From Diphasiastrum complanatum (lineage: Eukaryota; Streptophyta; Lycopodiopsida; Lycopodiales; Lycopodiaceae): 64,000 bases of DNA. Shown here piece after piece: positions 48,988 to 60,440 of the stretch (positions are counted from its first letter, which is position 1; the number at the start of each line of letters is the position of its first letter). The stretch lies in assembly GCA_029204225.1 (NCBI GenBank), contig CM055097.1:70992252-71056251 (forward strand), in the 5' to 3' direction. A program made the translations under genes and the position numbers. The notes beneath the pieces were generated by a model. The model was not told the DNA's origin. It made no database searches and was given only the letters and a program-made list of their open reading frames with translations.

Positions 48988-49830
48988 TCAATGAATGTCC
49001 ACTGGACATAAGAAATCATCAACACTTGATGACTTGATCATGAATGAGTGATTTAATGAGCCTCCAATAGCTTCATTTCCATTAGCAAAACCAGCCAAGA
49101 ATGCTAGTACAACTCCAACAACAAGATATTGTAAGACAATGTAGCTAGTTTCACCATATCTTGACAATTTGCACACATTCACATGAAATAGGTCAAACAT
49201 GAGATAGAACAAGTAAAGTAAACTTGAACAACACTTCCTTGATGATCCCTTGACCTTACTTGAGTCTTCAATAACCTGCAAAAATAGATCCAAAGTATCT
49301 TTGCCACTTGACCTCTCTTTGATGCTCTTGACTAGCTCCAAATTGCCATCTTTTCTTTTGTGTAGTTGAAGCTCTTTGAGATCAACCTCTTGATCTTCCA
49401 TTTGACCATCAAAGCCATTGAACAAAACTTTTTGTCCAGATCCATTACTTGCATCTATTCCTTGAAAACTATCATCCACTTGCATAGCATCATCTAGACA
49501 AGAAGATGAACCAAAACATGTGAGTAAAGCAAAATGAGTCACTATCACTTGCTTACCCTTCTCATCATATGTAAGCCTAGATGGCTTTTGTCTTTCCCTT
49601 GAGGATCTTCTTAGAACTTGACTTGGAGATGCATCTCCACCATCACCATCCAAAGAACCATCTTTGTCACCACCAAAAATGTTAGATTGATCAACATCAA
49701 CAACATCAAGCTTATCCACATTCTCCTCTTCAAAGACAACATCCTTAGAAATGCGAACTTTCTTTGACTTAGGAATGTAAACCCTATAAGCTTTCCTTAC
49801 TTCACTATATCCAACAAAAATTCCCTTCAA
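48988..49830 (-). CDS. G-subfamily integrase-end/pol C-terminal fusion ORF (element G3)
   Basis: A single open frame of 280 codons. The N-terminal part is the copia integrase end and linker: KGIFVGYSEVRKAYRVYIPK, VRISKDVVFEEENVDKLDVV, RRSSRERQKPSRLTYDEKGK. It then passes without interruption into THFALLTCFGSSSC and the G-specific region seen in G2 (SNGSGQKVLFNGFDGQMEDQ, LVKSIKERSSGKDTLDLFLQ, CCSSLLYLFYLMFDLFHVNV, LAFLAGFANGNEAIGGSLNH). The RT palm is deleted; the junction lies at EKGKQ, which also occurs just before the same block in G2 and so offers microhomology. No stop or frameshift over 840 bp is notable for a copy without RT. Confidence 0.65.
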   Translation of the reverse strand: MKGIFVGYSEVRKAYRVYIPKSKKVRISKDVVFEEENVDKLDVVDVDQSNIFGGDKDGSLDGDGGDASPSQVLRRSSRERQKPSRLTYDEKGKQVIVTHFALLTCFGSSSCLDDAMQVDDSFQGIDASNGSGQKVLFNGFDGQMEDQEVDLKELQLHKRKDGNLELVKSIKERSSGKDTLDLFLQVIEDSSKVKGSSRKCCSSLLYLFYLMFDLFHVNVCKLSRYGETSYIVLQYLVVGVVLAFLAGFANGNEAIGGSLNHSFMIKSSSVDDFLCPVDIH

Positions 49831-50169
49831 GAATCCAAAAGATGAGTGTTGATTTTCTTTCTAAAGTGAGATTCCACCTAGCCAGGAACTATCTTCCAAC
49901 TTTCAAGTTCTAATGTCAAATTTTGCCACCATTAATGTGATTTGTGAGTGAGCATCATGCTTGGACTTTACAAGCTACGATGTGCTCCATTTTTTGAAGA
50001 GACGCAAAATAATCTTCTAAATGCCATTTGAAGTCATTTTCAAAAAACACCATTCAAGCTAGAGTTAATCTCCAAGCCTCAATCGGGAGGTGGCTCAAAT
50101 GTCAATGTATGAGGGCAATGGCCAATTTTGGGAGTCAATTCCTAATTATGCAGCCAAGAGTGCCCTTCA

Positions 50170-50172
<3 letters not shown>

Positions 50173-50224
<52 letters not shown>
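50173..50224. repeat. (GA)26 microsatellite
   Basis: 52 bp of pure GA in DNA with no other recognisable feature. Confidence 0.95.
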
Positions 50225-50226
<2 letters not shown>

Positions 50227-51002
50227 ACTCATAATAGACAGAGTTTGGTTTTTATGAAGGGGGTAGGGGCCCAATTAAGCAACTATGCCTTAATGGACCA
50301 TCTCTTCTTGCCATTGAGTCAAGTTTAAGAGAATTGTTTACCTAATGACCTAGGTTTGGACTCGTATTAGAAGGATGAATTCACATGGCTTCTTTGTACC
50401 TACTAGGTCTTATTATGTCTTTCAACCTAGGACATCTTCATGTCTCTGTGGCTGAATCACCAAGAGGATATTATGAGAATAAGCTAGTCATCCCAACCAC
50501 ATGCAAAATATGTTTGTCTTTATCATGGTTGCAAATGTACTCATACAACCACATCCATATGCACGACAACATGGGTATGCATCCGAGTACTTTTACCTAT
50601 ACAAGAGAAAGCTTTACCTATACAAGAGAAAGCTATACGATCCGAGGTGAGTTATGGTGGCAAAGAGCTTGTTATGAATTATTAAACCCCATCACAACAC
50701 TTCCTATATGTATTACCATAAAAAAAAAATTAACAAAAACAAGCAAATTAGCAGAATGTAAAATTTAATCATTGTATGAGTATGACATGTTTTTGAGACA
50801 TGAAAGTTAAATGAAACACTGGTTCTTATTCATGACAGTTAGAAGATGCAATCAAAACACTACGATCTTCTTACAACTTAGCACACCTATAGACGGGTGT
50901 ATACATGTACGCAAAACAGCTGCATGCAGTTTTAATTACCATTGTGCATAGCTACAGAATGGCAATCCTTGTTGTATAGGCTGAGGCTCTCAGCTGGAAC
51001 AT
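50225..51002. other. 3' flank of the PRISE gene; no gene seen
   Basis: A plus-strand frame at 50385-50768 has no recognisable similarity. Within it a 21-bp direct duplication (TTACCTATACAAGAGAAAGC plus T) lies at about 50591-50632. Confidence 0.5.
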
Positions 51003-52112
51003 TTAAGGAACAATCTTGTCTTCTTTCAGCTTATCCACCCAATGCAAGAAGGACTTTTCAGAGTTGCGAAACACTAAAAACCCATACTCTTTGCTTTTGT
51101 TTGTGTCCAGAATTGGCTGGAGTGTGGTGCCACCGAGCACCACATCAACAAACCAGAACTGACCCACATCTTCCAGTTTGGTTGGAACTAGATGGTTCAC
51201 TGATACAATCTCATCCCAAACTGAGCTTTTGTCCTTGAGCAGCTCCTTCAAACTGGTTCGCTCTCCGTTATAAGGAGGCACTTCTAGTCCGAATCTGTCT
51301 GCCAGCTTATGCCACATCCGTTTCCATGAGAAGACATCCCCATTCATGGTGTTGAATGCTTGGTTATGAGTTGCGGGGGTGTTGGCAGCCCATACCTCCT
51401 GAGCTGCAATCAGCTCTGCATCAGACGCATCAACTAGCTTCTCCCATGTATACTTGCTGCCAGGGAACGCCAAAGGCTTCCCCTCATGCTTACAAAGGGC
51501 TGCATACACAGCCAAAGCCCCAACTATATTCATATGGTTTCTGGGGGCAAAGCCAAAAACCATCCCTGGCCTATGCACCGACCACGTTAAAGCGCCCGCT
51601 TTCTTCTTTGCAGTCTCGAAGACTATGTCCTCAAGGGTATAGTAGAAATTAGGAGCTTCAAGCCTTGGCAGATCTTCTTGATAAGGTGGATCGTGCGGTT
51701 TCATTTTTCCAAATAGGTCAAATGGTCCAACGTAGTGTTTGCCTCCGGTGGTGAGGGAGATGTGACGAAACCCCTGGGCATTTTGCATCAGGGCATCCAC
51801 CACATTCTGCAACATGCTGCCATTACACTTGATGTTCTCGTCTTCCTTGTGTCTGAGAGTCCAGACTGCCCAAAACAGATGGGTCACATCGCTAAGCTGG
51901 GAGAGTTTTGACAGTGTTTGATCCCGATTGAGCAGATCTATCTGAATGTAATGGACTTGATCTAAGATCCAGTCAGGCTTAGCTCTGCTGCCGATTCCAT
52001 AAACTTTCCAAGGACCGCCCTTCGTGTCTGGCTTGGTTAGGAGTTCTCCCACTCTGCTGCCAACGATCCCTGTCACTCCTGCCACCAGAGCTACATTGGA
52101 ATGCTGCGCCAT
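51003..52112 (-). CDS. Progesterone 5-beta-reductase/iridoid synthase-like reductase (PRISE)
   Basis: An intact 369-residue open frame. PRISE enzymes are NADPH-dependent short-chain reductases that reduce the activated C=C bond of enones such as progesterone or 8-oxogeranial. Visible signatures: dinucleotide-binding GVTGIVG at 12-18, WKVYGIGSR, HISLTTGGKHYVGPFDLFGK with the catalytic Lys125, and NFYYTLEDI with the catalytic Tyr157, the family's usual 32-residue Lys-Tyr spacing. WSVHRPGMVFGFAP and SDASDAELIAAQ follow, and the C-terminus KIVP is typical. Length is close to the ~390 of angiosperm homologues, lacking only their N-terminal extension, so a short upstream exon cannot be excluded. 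No introns, stops or frameshifts are present. A 60-bp minisatellite and a SINE lie 0.6-0.95 kb upstream. The actual substrate cannot be told from sequence. Confidence 0.93.
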   Translation of the reverse strand: MAQHSNVALVAGVTGIVGSRVGELLTKPDTKGGPWKVYGIGSRAKPDWILDQVHYIQIDLLNRDQTLSKLSQLSDVTHLFWAVWTLRHKEDENIKCNGSMLQNVVDALMQNAQGFRHISLTTGGKHYVGPFDLFGKMKPHDPPYQEDLPRLEAPNFYYTLEDIVFETAKKKAGALTWSVHRPGMVFGFAPRNHMNIVGALAVYAALCKHEGKPLAFPGSKYTWEKLVDASDAELIAAQEVWAANTPATHNQAFNTMNGDVFSWKRMWHKLADRFGLEVPPYNGERTSLKELLKDKSSVWDEIVSVNHLVPTKLEDVGQFWFVDVVLGGTTLQPILDTNKSKEYGFLVFRNSEKSFLHWVDKLKEDKIVP

Positions 52113-52700
52113 CCTCTCGAAACCAACAACAGCCTGCTGCTTTAAGCAAGTGTTGATAGATCAATCTCTAATTCTCATGTCTTCTATTAAGAACCGAGAA
52201 GGGTGCTGGGATTAGCAGTGCAGTGGTAAATGAATGTAACATAGTACCTAGAAATCAAACAGTACCCAATATCAATTCAGCAAAGCCCTCCTGCTGCAAC
52301 CAAGGTCATCGTAGATCAGTCTCTTGATCATTCCCATTTCTTCAGCCCAGATCTGAGAACGCGGTGTGGGACTTCGAAGCCAGAAACGTGATATATATTG
52401 ACTCTAAGAATTATTTACAGATATAATGACTCGTCAGGTGTCCTTGACTGACTGACGCTAAGACATATACGTTTCACAACAAGAGGGAGAAGAAAGAAAT
52501 AAACGGTTGACTCGTGGCTCCACGCCACTTCATCTAGTCTCGATATCTGATCGTGTACGTCTCACCGTTCCAAGTGCTAGAAAAACTGAAGTCGTACCTA
52601 TTACCAAGGGAGGTATGACTGTTGTAGGCGAGGCCAAGGGCTTATAGGGCCTTTACATGTTCACCCCCTCACCAGGGCAAACTTATGTCAAGCAACACCA
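52113..52700. other. Upstream region of the PRISE gene
   Basis: It probably holds the promoter and 5' leader of the minus-strand PRISE gene. I see no decisive TATA box and no other gene. Confidence 0.5.
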
Positions 52701-52940
52701 CGGGTTACTCGACAGTTGAACGGGTTTGCAAATTTTTCAAAAGTTAGCTCCTGGAGAGAATGGGTTACTCAATGATTGAAGGGATTTGCAAATTTTTCAA
52801 ACGTTAGCTCCTGGAGAGAACGGGTTACTCAATGATTGAAGGGGTTTGCAATTTTTTCAAACGTTAGCTCCTGGAGAGAACGGGTTACTCAATGATTGAA
52901 GGGGTTTGCAAATTTTTCAAACGTTAGCTCCTAGAGAGAA
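52701..52940. repeat. 60-bp minisatellite, four units
   Basis: Four exact 60-bp periods start at 52701, 52761, 52821 and 52881 (each begins with GGGTTACTC after one base). Units 2-4 are nearly identical; unit 1 is more diverged. A partial fifth (CGAGTGACTTG) follows. Confidence 0.97.
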
Positions 52941-52956
52941 CGAGTGACTTGTTCTC

Positions 52957-53071
52957 TTAGGTGCATAAATGCTTCTTGGTTTCCAAGGGGAGGCTCGAAC
53001 CTGGGACCAAAGAAACTTTGGATGCCAAGCCAACCAACTGAGCCAACCCCGTTGGGTTAGGTGCATAAATG
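52957..53071 (-). mobile_element. Short tRNA-derived SINE with 15-bp target-site duplication
   Basis: TTAGGTGCATAAATG occurs at 52957-52971 and 53057-53071, flanking an 85-bp insert (52972-53056). On the minus strand the insert has a pol III A box (TGGCTCAGTTGG), a hairpin CCAAAG-TTT-CTTTGG in the anticodon-arm position, and a B box GGTTCGAGCC, then CCCC pairing with a 5' GGGG. This is a tRNA-like head with a very short tail ending AAACCAAGAAG. The perfect duplication indicates a fairly recent insertion. Confidence 0.85.
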
Positions 53072-53437
53072 ACGTAGGCTGATGCACAATGGGGTGAGCA
53101 TGGAAAAGCTCTTTGCTCAATGTAAATCATGCATGCCTTCATTACTGATGTGCACACTACCCAACCAAGCATATTGGTAAAAAAATATAAAATATGAGTG
53201 TATTTGGAGGAAGGCTCAAATGACATGATCAAGCCTTACTAAAAAAAGTTTTGAAGATACACATTTTACAAATGTACAAGGTGTACTTCTTACGGATTCA
53301 AAAAAAAGCCAAGGGAGTGCACTAAATGGATTTACTTTAAAATAATAGTCATACTTTTTACTTTTAGCACAATTTTCACGAGAGGTTTAGATAGGGAAGG
53401 CCCTCCCTATATTTTTGCACTCAAAGTTGTTAAAAAA

Positions 53438-53670
53438 AACATCATCTCAACAGGGTGACTTACTATGGTCTGGAAGGCGTGGACTCAAATTACCCACAAT
53501 TGCTATGTAGTTACACCTAAGCAGTTTTGCTCCAAAAATATAGGAAAATATGTCGGACATAATAATAATGTTGTATTGCAATGAGGTGAATTGTTGACTG
53601 CCACCAAAAAGGTATAGGCTCAAATCTCGGACCACTGTGCAATGACATCTAAGGAGCGTAGCTTCATACT
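53438..53670 (+). repeat. Two degenerate SINE-like repeats
   Basis: Two related stretches (about 53438-53530 and 53576-53670) each have a GGTG-start, an ACTCAAAT or GCTCAAAT B-box-like element and an ACATCTAAG or ACACCTAAG tail. They may be old tRNA-derived SINE copies. Target duplications are not visible. Confidence 0.35.
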
Positions 53671-55341
53671 AAATTCCACTATATATAATGGTAAATTCGA
53701 ATCATTTTAACATATTCTTTTCATTTCAATACAAGCAGGTTGGCCCTCTTATGGAATGAATACGGAATGTCCTTGCTCTTCATCTTTCCTCCTCTAACTC
53801 TCATGTTTTCTTTGGATTTGCTAATTGTTGGATTTGATGCTTATTGGGATTGATCATTCTTATGCTTTTTGTGAGAGGGGGGGAGAGAAGAGTAAGTCTC
53901 TATCATTGTTGTGGATCTAGTGTTAATGGATGTAGTGTTAATGGACTTAGTGTTAGATATGAATCATATGCATTTGCTGGATTATGAAATATGCTATCGT
54001 TCTCATGGGAACAAATCTCCGCGTGACAACTAGTTAGTCCTCTTCATCTCCTTGATGCTTGTGTGCTTGGATCTAGGGTTGAGGGTAGGATAGGAAATGC
54101 CTATGACACTCTCTAAAGTTCAAATGTGATAAGAGTGAAAAACGATAATCTGTAGCAATGTATGGAGTGTCTAAAAAATGTTATGCATATTCTGCTAACT
54201 CACACACCAACAAACCACTAGGTCTGACTCACAAAGTATCATGCACACATGATGCTCACACAGAGAGTCCACCACACTCTCAACCAACTGACTTGTCCCC
54301 ATCAAACTTGACCACAAGTGGACCACATGAGTGACATGGCTCAAACTAAGGAAATCTCACTGCCACCATGAGACTTACATCCTCCATCTAGCTAGGCTGA
54401 CATCCTATCAAACACTTACGAGCACATACCTATAAAGCTGACATAAATAAGCGACTGAGGCTCAACTTGAGGAAATCTTACTGCCACCATAAGAATATAC
54501 CCTCACCAGATAGTAGACATAATGACAAGTCAATGAGCATACAAATGGCTACTTTATTTCTGACATAACAAATGCATAAACACATACAACTCCGACTTAG
54601 ATCTAGACCTCCATGACAAGCTAACATGCAAGCCCACACACACTCATGCAAACCAACATGAATGATAAAGCATCAAATACATGACCAAGTCCTGACCATG
54701 AGTGGTATCATGTCGTACCAACACTTCTGCCACCTGTAGATCCGTTGCTACACCATTGGTCTCTGAATCAGGTCCTCAACCATGGACCACACATGTAACC
54801 AAGATGCCCTCACATCCAAGCATATCCAACTGATGTCACCATACATCATCCAAAATCAACCATCTCGAACCAATGAGCGCTCAAAGCCTCATCCCTGATG
54901 TATCTCCCAAACAAAGTCATGCTCCAAGCCGCTTCGCCCTGACATCCTGTCCAATAAGTCCTGAAAGCTGATTCCCATCCATTCCCCATGCTCCAAGAAC
55001 AAGAGTCTACTAAAGACTCAATGAATGAATGTACACAAATCTCACCATAGGCTATACCTGGATAGCTCGCCCATCTCCGAAAGATACTCCTACATCCCAT
55101 GTAGGCTCAACTTCTTGTGAAAGTACAATACTTTTTAGACCATAAATGGATCTTAGAAGATCCACAAGAGTGATTATGTACTTGTTTAATAATGCATCAA
55201 AAAACTAGTCATCAATTCTTGATCTAGATCGGCAATTTGACACACAACAAGAATTGATAATAAAAAACAAAGATCATAGACACAAATCCAAGCCCACATG
55301 TGTGAAGAACAACCTATTGTACAGATTTTGAACAATGTTTG
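53671..55341. other. No recognisable gene
   Basis: AT-rich DNA. A degenerate ~110-bp repeat is visible around GGAAATCTCACTGCCACCAT (54354) and GGAAATCTTACTGCCACCAT (54464). No coding family is recognised. Confidence 0.4.
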
Positions 55342-56383
55342 TGTTGGAATTTAATATAACTCCTACTCATCCCAACAGCCCTCCTTCCTTCTCTCAAAAC
55401 TACTCTCTCAAAGATGTCTGCAGAAAATAAACTGTTTTTCAACAATCTGCATTTTTGAACTAAATGTCGAAATAGGCAAAAAACTCGACAAAGACTTCCA
55501 CTTCACTTTCGGGTTTTTCTGGCACTGAAGGTTTTGCAAAAAAGACAACAAAGTGTTCACTGAAGGTTTTAGTCCATTTCACACACTTTCAGATATGTGA
55601 CAATTCTCTCGAACAAATGCAACACTATACAAATTTATATAGGATTCCAAGCACAGATTGTCTACGTCTTCACGCTCCAATAACGGCTATCCTAATTAGT
55701 CAACTAAATAGCTGTTAAACTATCTTTTAATTGTAAAGTTGGAATAACACAAAATCTACCAGCTGCTATAAGTAAATGAGCGACTAGAGAAGTAAGAGAG
55801 GATGAATGAAGATACTCCATCAGAGATCAAACGACCAAAAATGGGCCTTCACAGCAGTTGACTCCTGAGAGTTGGTAAATATAGAGAGAGAAAGAGATAA
55901 AATATTCAGAACAATAGCTATTGTTTTGTTTCTGTATGTACGATCACGCGCATATCAGCGCAATTGTATTGTGATCTGATCGTTGTTACTATAACTTCAA
56001 TATACATAATCACTATTGTTTCATCTCTTTGTGTTCTTGTTGATTGTTCATTAACTCTCACTCTTCCCTTGAAATAGTATCATAATTGAGAACTGTATGG
56101 CTGTCTTTGATGCCTAATTGTACTTACATTTCTTTGTATCAGAATATCAGTATTAGAGAATTGCATGACTATCATGGACACCTAATTGTTTCTACAATAT
56201 CTCTTCATGGTAGTCTAAGACTCCTACACTGATAATCGTATTCAACGCAAATTGAACATTTCTCTAATCTCCATTCTCTAAGTAATTCATGATCCTCCTT
56301 AACACAATTATCACTGTTCTTTATAGTATTAATTGTCTTTAATCTCATGTTGATTGAGACTTCGTTTAAGAAGTGTCCCCACA
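55342..56383 (+). mobile_element. 5' LTR of copia element B (LTR B1)
   Basis: The start TGTTGGAATTTAAT is inferred. The end, CCCCACA, is followed by the primer site. From 55599 onward it is closely similar to 58948-59851 (LTR B2). It carries a short GA-rich run near 55886-55902, where B2 has a large expansion. Confidence 0.7.
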
Positions 56384-56386
56384 GAG

Positions 56387-56398
56387 TGATATCAGAGC
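56387..56398 (+). promoter_or_regulatory. Primer-binding site of element B1
   Basis: TGATATCAGAGC, one substitution from TGGTATCAGAGC, a few bases after the LTR end. Confidence 0.85.
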
Positions 56399-56472
56399 TG
56401 ATAATTATACGTTCTTGTTTTTCAGAGCTAGTTCATATTTTGTTTGTGTTCAATTTCTGATATTTGATTACA

Positions 56473-57585
56473 ATGGAAGGTTCAACCTCAGAGATCCGTT
56501 TGATCAACTAGTTCAACGGAGATGATTTTCACATGTGGAGATTCAAAATGAGGATGATCTTAATCGAAAAGGGGCTATCAAGATATGTCAACGGTTCTAT
56601 TGTCAAACCAGCAGAACCAGAACTGCTTCCAACATGGGAAGCAAAGGATGGCAAAGCACTTGCCATTGTATCCTTAAATCTGAAGGACACTCAGATTGCT
56701 CATGTATCAAACAACACCACCTCCAAAGAAGTGTGGCATATTCTTACAAGTATCTACGAGACTTCAGATGTATCGACTCGTCTCTTTTTGAGGAAGAAGG
56801 TCCTCACACTCAAGATGAGCGAAGGCACCTCAGTCAGTGATCACCTGAACAAATTCAAACAGTTGTTGAGTCAACTTGCTGCCATAGGTTCCCTTATTTC
56901 AGAAGAAGACTCAACAATGTCTCTTCTTGTCAGTGTTCCATCCTCCTATGACAACCTAGTATTACTTTTGAGCAATACTCCTGCATTGTCTCTCCAGAAG
57001 TTGATAGCAAGTCTATCGCAGGAAGAGGTTAGGAGAAAGAGCTTATTCACAACAAGTACCAAGTCAATGGCATTGTATTCTACTAAGCAACAGCCCAAGA
57101 AGAAGAACTTCAAGGACAAGAAGATGAAGGCAGAACAACTAGATTCAATGCAACAATCACAGCAGCAGTACAATCGTCAACAAGAATCACCAAAGACCAA
57201 ACTCTTCTATTGATATTGCAAAAGATCCAATCACGACATTAAGGATTGTCGCATCCTCAAACACAACAAAGCGAGGAAGAAGATGTAGCAGCACCAAGAA
57301 GGAGCTTCGGACTTTGTCATAAATTTGGATGATAAGACGCTGATGGTACAAGAACATTCAAGTAGAGATGTCTGCCAATGGGTGCTTCACCACACATGAC
57401 GCCATGTAAGAACCTTTTCTCTACGCTCACAGCAACGGACTCAAAGTACATTTTTTGGCGACTCAAGCTTTCACAAAGTTGAAGATCAAGGCATTGTCCC
57501 TGACTTCAGTTTCCTGACAGCACTACTAGGCAGTTAGATGGTGTAATTTGTGTACCCAATTTAACAAAGAACTTATTGTCTATAG
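56473..57585 (+). pseudogene. Copia gag and protease remnant (element B1)
   Basis: It starts MEGSTSEIRLIN, one stop (TAG), then FNGDDFHMWRFKMRMILIEK, LNLKDTQIAHVSNNTTSKEV, STRLFLRKKVLTLKMSEGTS and LPSLETLQ-like LSLQKLIASLSQEEVRRK, the gag pattern of a lineage different from E, F and G. After a stop at 57211 come a degenerate knuckle and protease region and the pre-integrase block (QLDGVICVPNLTKNLLS, split over frames) ending about 57585. There the sequence jumps directly to RNase H, so integrase and RT are deleted. Confidence 0.75.
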
Positions 57586-57870
57586 AAATTTACTTTTAGA
57601 TATCAGTCTGAATCAATATGCTTCGACATTATTGTTTTGTGATAATCAAAGTGCCATTGCCTTGTCAACCAACCCTAATTTTCATTCTAGGAGTAAGCAC
57701 ATTGAACTCAAGTATCACTATGTCAGAAGTAGAGTTCTCGACAAAGAGGTCAGATTGCAATACTGTCGAATGCAAGATATGACAGTAGATAAAGAATTAA
57801 GCTTGGATGCACACAAAAAGTTGTGTGCAGAACTAAGTTTAAAGGTCAAGGCATTCATGGATTCAGATTA
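57586..57870 (+). pseudogene. Copia RNase H C-terminal segment (element A side)
   Basis: LLLDISLNQYASTLLFCDNQ SAIALSTNPNF, SRSKHIELKYHYVRSRVLDK, VRLQYCRMQDM, then the end LSLDAHKKLCAELSLKVKAF MDSD before the stop. It is nearly the same as element A2 at 62996-63295, and both are followed by the same A-family LTR. Confidence 0.85.
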
Positions 57871-57878
57871 AGGGGGAG
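57871..57878 (+). promoter_or_regulatory. Polypurine tract before LTR A1
   Basis: AGGGGGAG directly precedes TGTTAGAC. The A2 copy has the same arrangement on the minus strand. Confidence 0.85.
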
Positions 57879-58947
57879 TGTTAGACTATTCTCGTACTAA
57901 TCGACTAATCGACATTTTAATCTCAGTCCAACTTTCATCTAGACCTACAGATTTCTTCGTGTTTTTACACAGTTTGCATAACTACTCGGAAATGGCTCAC
58001 AATGTCGGCATTTTTCAAGATTTTCGTTCACTTCAGTTTTGTCGCAAAATGCCAAATGCCTCAAATGTTAAGAAGATGACTTTGGCGAAGACCTTCACGT
58101 TTTTCGCATTCCTCGCATTTTCTGGCTGTGAGTTTACGTTCATTTCTGCAGAATGACAGTTTACGTTCAAATCTACAGACATACTGTTTACGACCAAAGC
58201 CACCAACCTGCATTAATCCATAAGCAAATAATTTCTGAGAAGTCCTAACTGGATGGATGTCAGCACATCACAGCCAACTGGATGATGCATTTGATGACCT
58301 AATTGCTTAGTATAAATAGATGCTCATATTTCTACATTTAAAATAATGCAATGCAATACAATGTGATCAAGAGATCAGCAATGTCTTTGAAGCATAGTTA
58401 GCATCTCTCTCAAGCCTGCGAGCTTAAACACTCTTGAGCATTCTAGCTCAATTCTTTAGAGTTTAGAGTTTGCTATTGCGCTTACTGCTTATCAGCGGAA
58501 GTGTTTAATTCAGACAGAGTTACAGTTACTCAGAGATATCTCAGAGCACACAGCTTTGATTAGCAATTCCTTTGTGCTCATTTTTATTCTGATTTGTTTC
58601 TTTTACTGAATCAATCTATCTTTTAATGCGTTCAATATCATGTCAATATGAATGCTTCTTTGTAATGCTTTTGTAATTGATAATCTCTTATTATTTGTCT
58701 AATAATTCAATAATTCAATATTTGGCTACGTAATCATTGTAGAACTAATAGTTTCAAAGTTAGTTACTATAAGATTGAACGTGATTTCTATCACTATTGT
58801 TTTGTTCGAACTTGATAGGCGTAATCATGTATAGAAAAAGAGGAAGATAGTTTATTTCGCTGCGCACGATAAGTTTTCTTTATCGTCGTTCGAATTTTTT
58901 TTATTCGAATCTTATTCAACCTATCTTTCACACACCTCTTTCCAACA
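57879..58947 (+). mobile_element. 3' LTR of element A (LTR A1)
   Basis: 1069 bp starting TGTTAGAC and ending TCCAACA; with A2 (TGTTGGA ... TCCAACA) the terminal inverted repeats are perfect. The limits are confirmed by A2, where homology stops at the same bases. A TATA box TATAAATA lies at 58311-58318. The right flank is LTR B2, so element A was inserted in B. Confidence 0.9.
58311..58318 (+). promoter_or_regulatory. TATA box of LTR A1
   Basis: TATAAATA in the context TTAGTATAAATAGATGCTC. The homologous position in A2 (near 62362, minus strand) lacks six bases and has no TATA box. Confidence 0.7.
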
Positions 58948-59851
<904 letters not shown>

Positions 59852-59889
59852 GAGTGGTATCAGAGTTGATAATTCATCAGAGCCATTCA

Positions 59890-60440
59890 CAACATCATTT
59901 GAAGTACTCAAAGTGATGGTTTCATTTGGATTACAAAATCAATGTACATGGAGAGGACAAACTCGAGATTGCCAATGTGCTCCAAAATAATCTATCTTTT
60001 CACTATGGAGAGATGGAATACATAGCAAAACTCACTTCCTTTGTAAAGTTAGGTGAATTTCCAACATGTAATAAGGAAGTTAACTCACTCTTTATGCCCT
60101 AAAATGAAACCCTACTCTATTTCCTAGAGTCATGCTTGGTAGGTGCATGGTTGGTCAAAATCTCATATCAAATCAAGGTCTAGATCATATAAAGTAGGGA
60201 CCTCTACCAAATAGACACAACCACCTCTCTTGACTCGAGCTAACCTATATTAGGAGTGGGTTTCCATGTGGCATTTTGGCCATACATGTGTGGAACCCAA
60301 TTTTAGACAAAAATGTACAATATGCTACATGGCTAGATTTACCAATGTTGGCACCTCAAATCTACCCTTGGAAACAATAATGCTTTTATTAATCACTCCA
60401 ATTGAAGATCTAAGCTTGACAAATGAATCTTTAGGTAAAT
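59890..60440. other. Probable 3' end/LTR of element C, not delimited
   Basis: Lies beyond the RNase H end of minus-strand element C and to the right of the B2 leader. It should contain C's 3' LTR, but no second copy is available to define it. Confidence 0.35.

Noticed and set aside
50385-50768. 127-codon plus-strand frame with a hydrophobic start
   Set aside because: No similarity recognised; it contains an internal duplication and an A-rich end and lies in the 3' flank of the PRISE gene.
51356-51652. Plus-strand frames within the PRISE gene
   Set aside because: Antisense shadows of an intact minus-strand enzyme gene.
52972-53056. A true tRNA gene
   Set aside because: It has A and B boxes, but the 15-bp flanking duplication and imperfect acceptor and T arms fit a SINE better than a functional tRNA.
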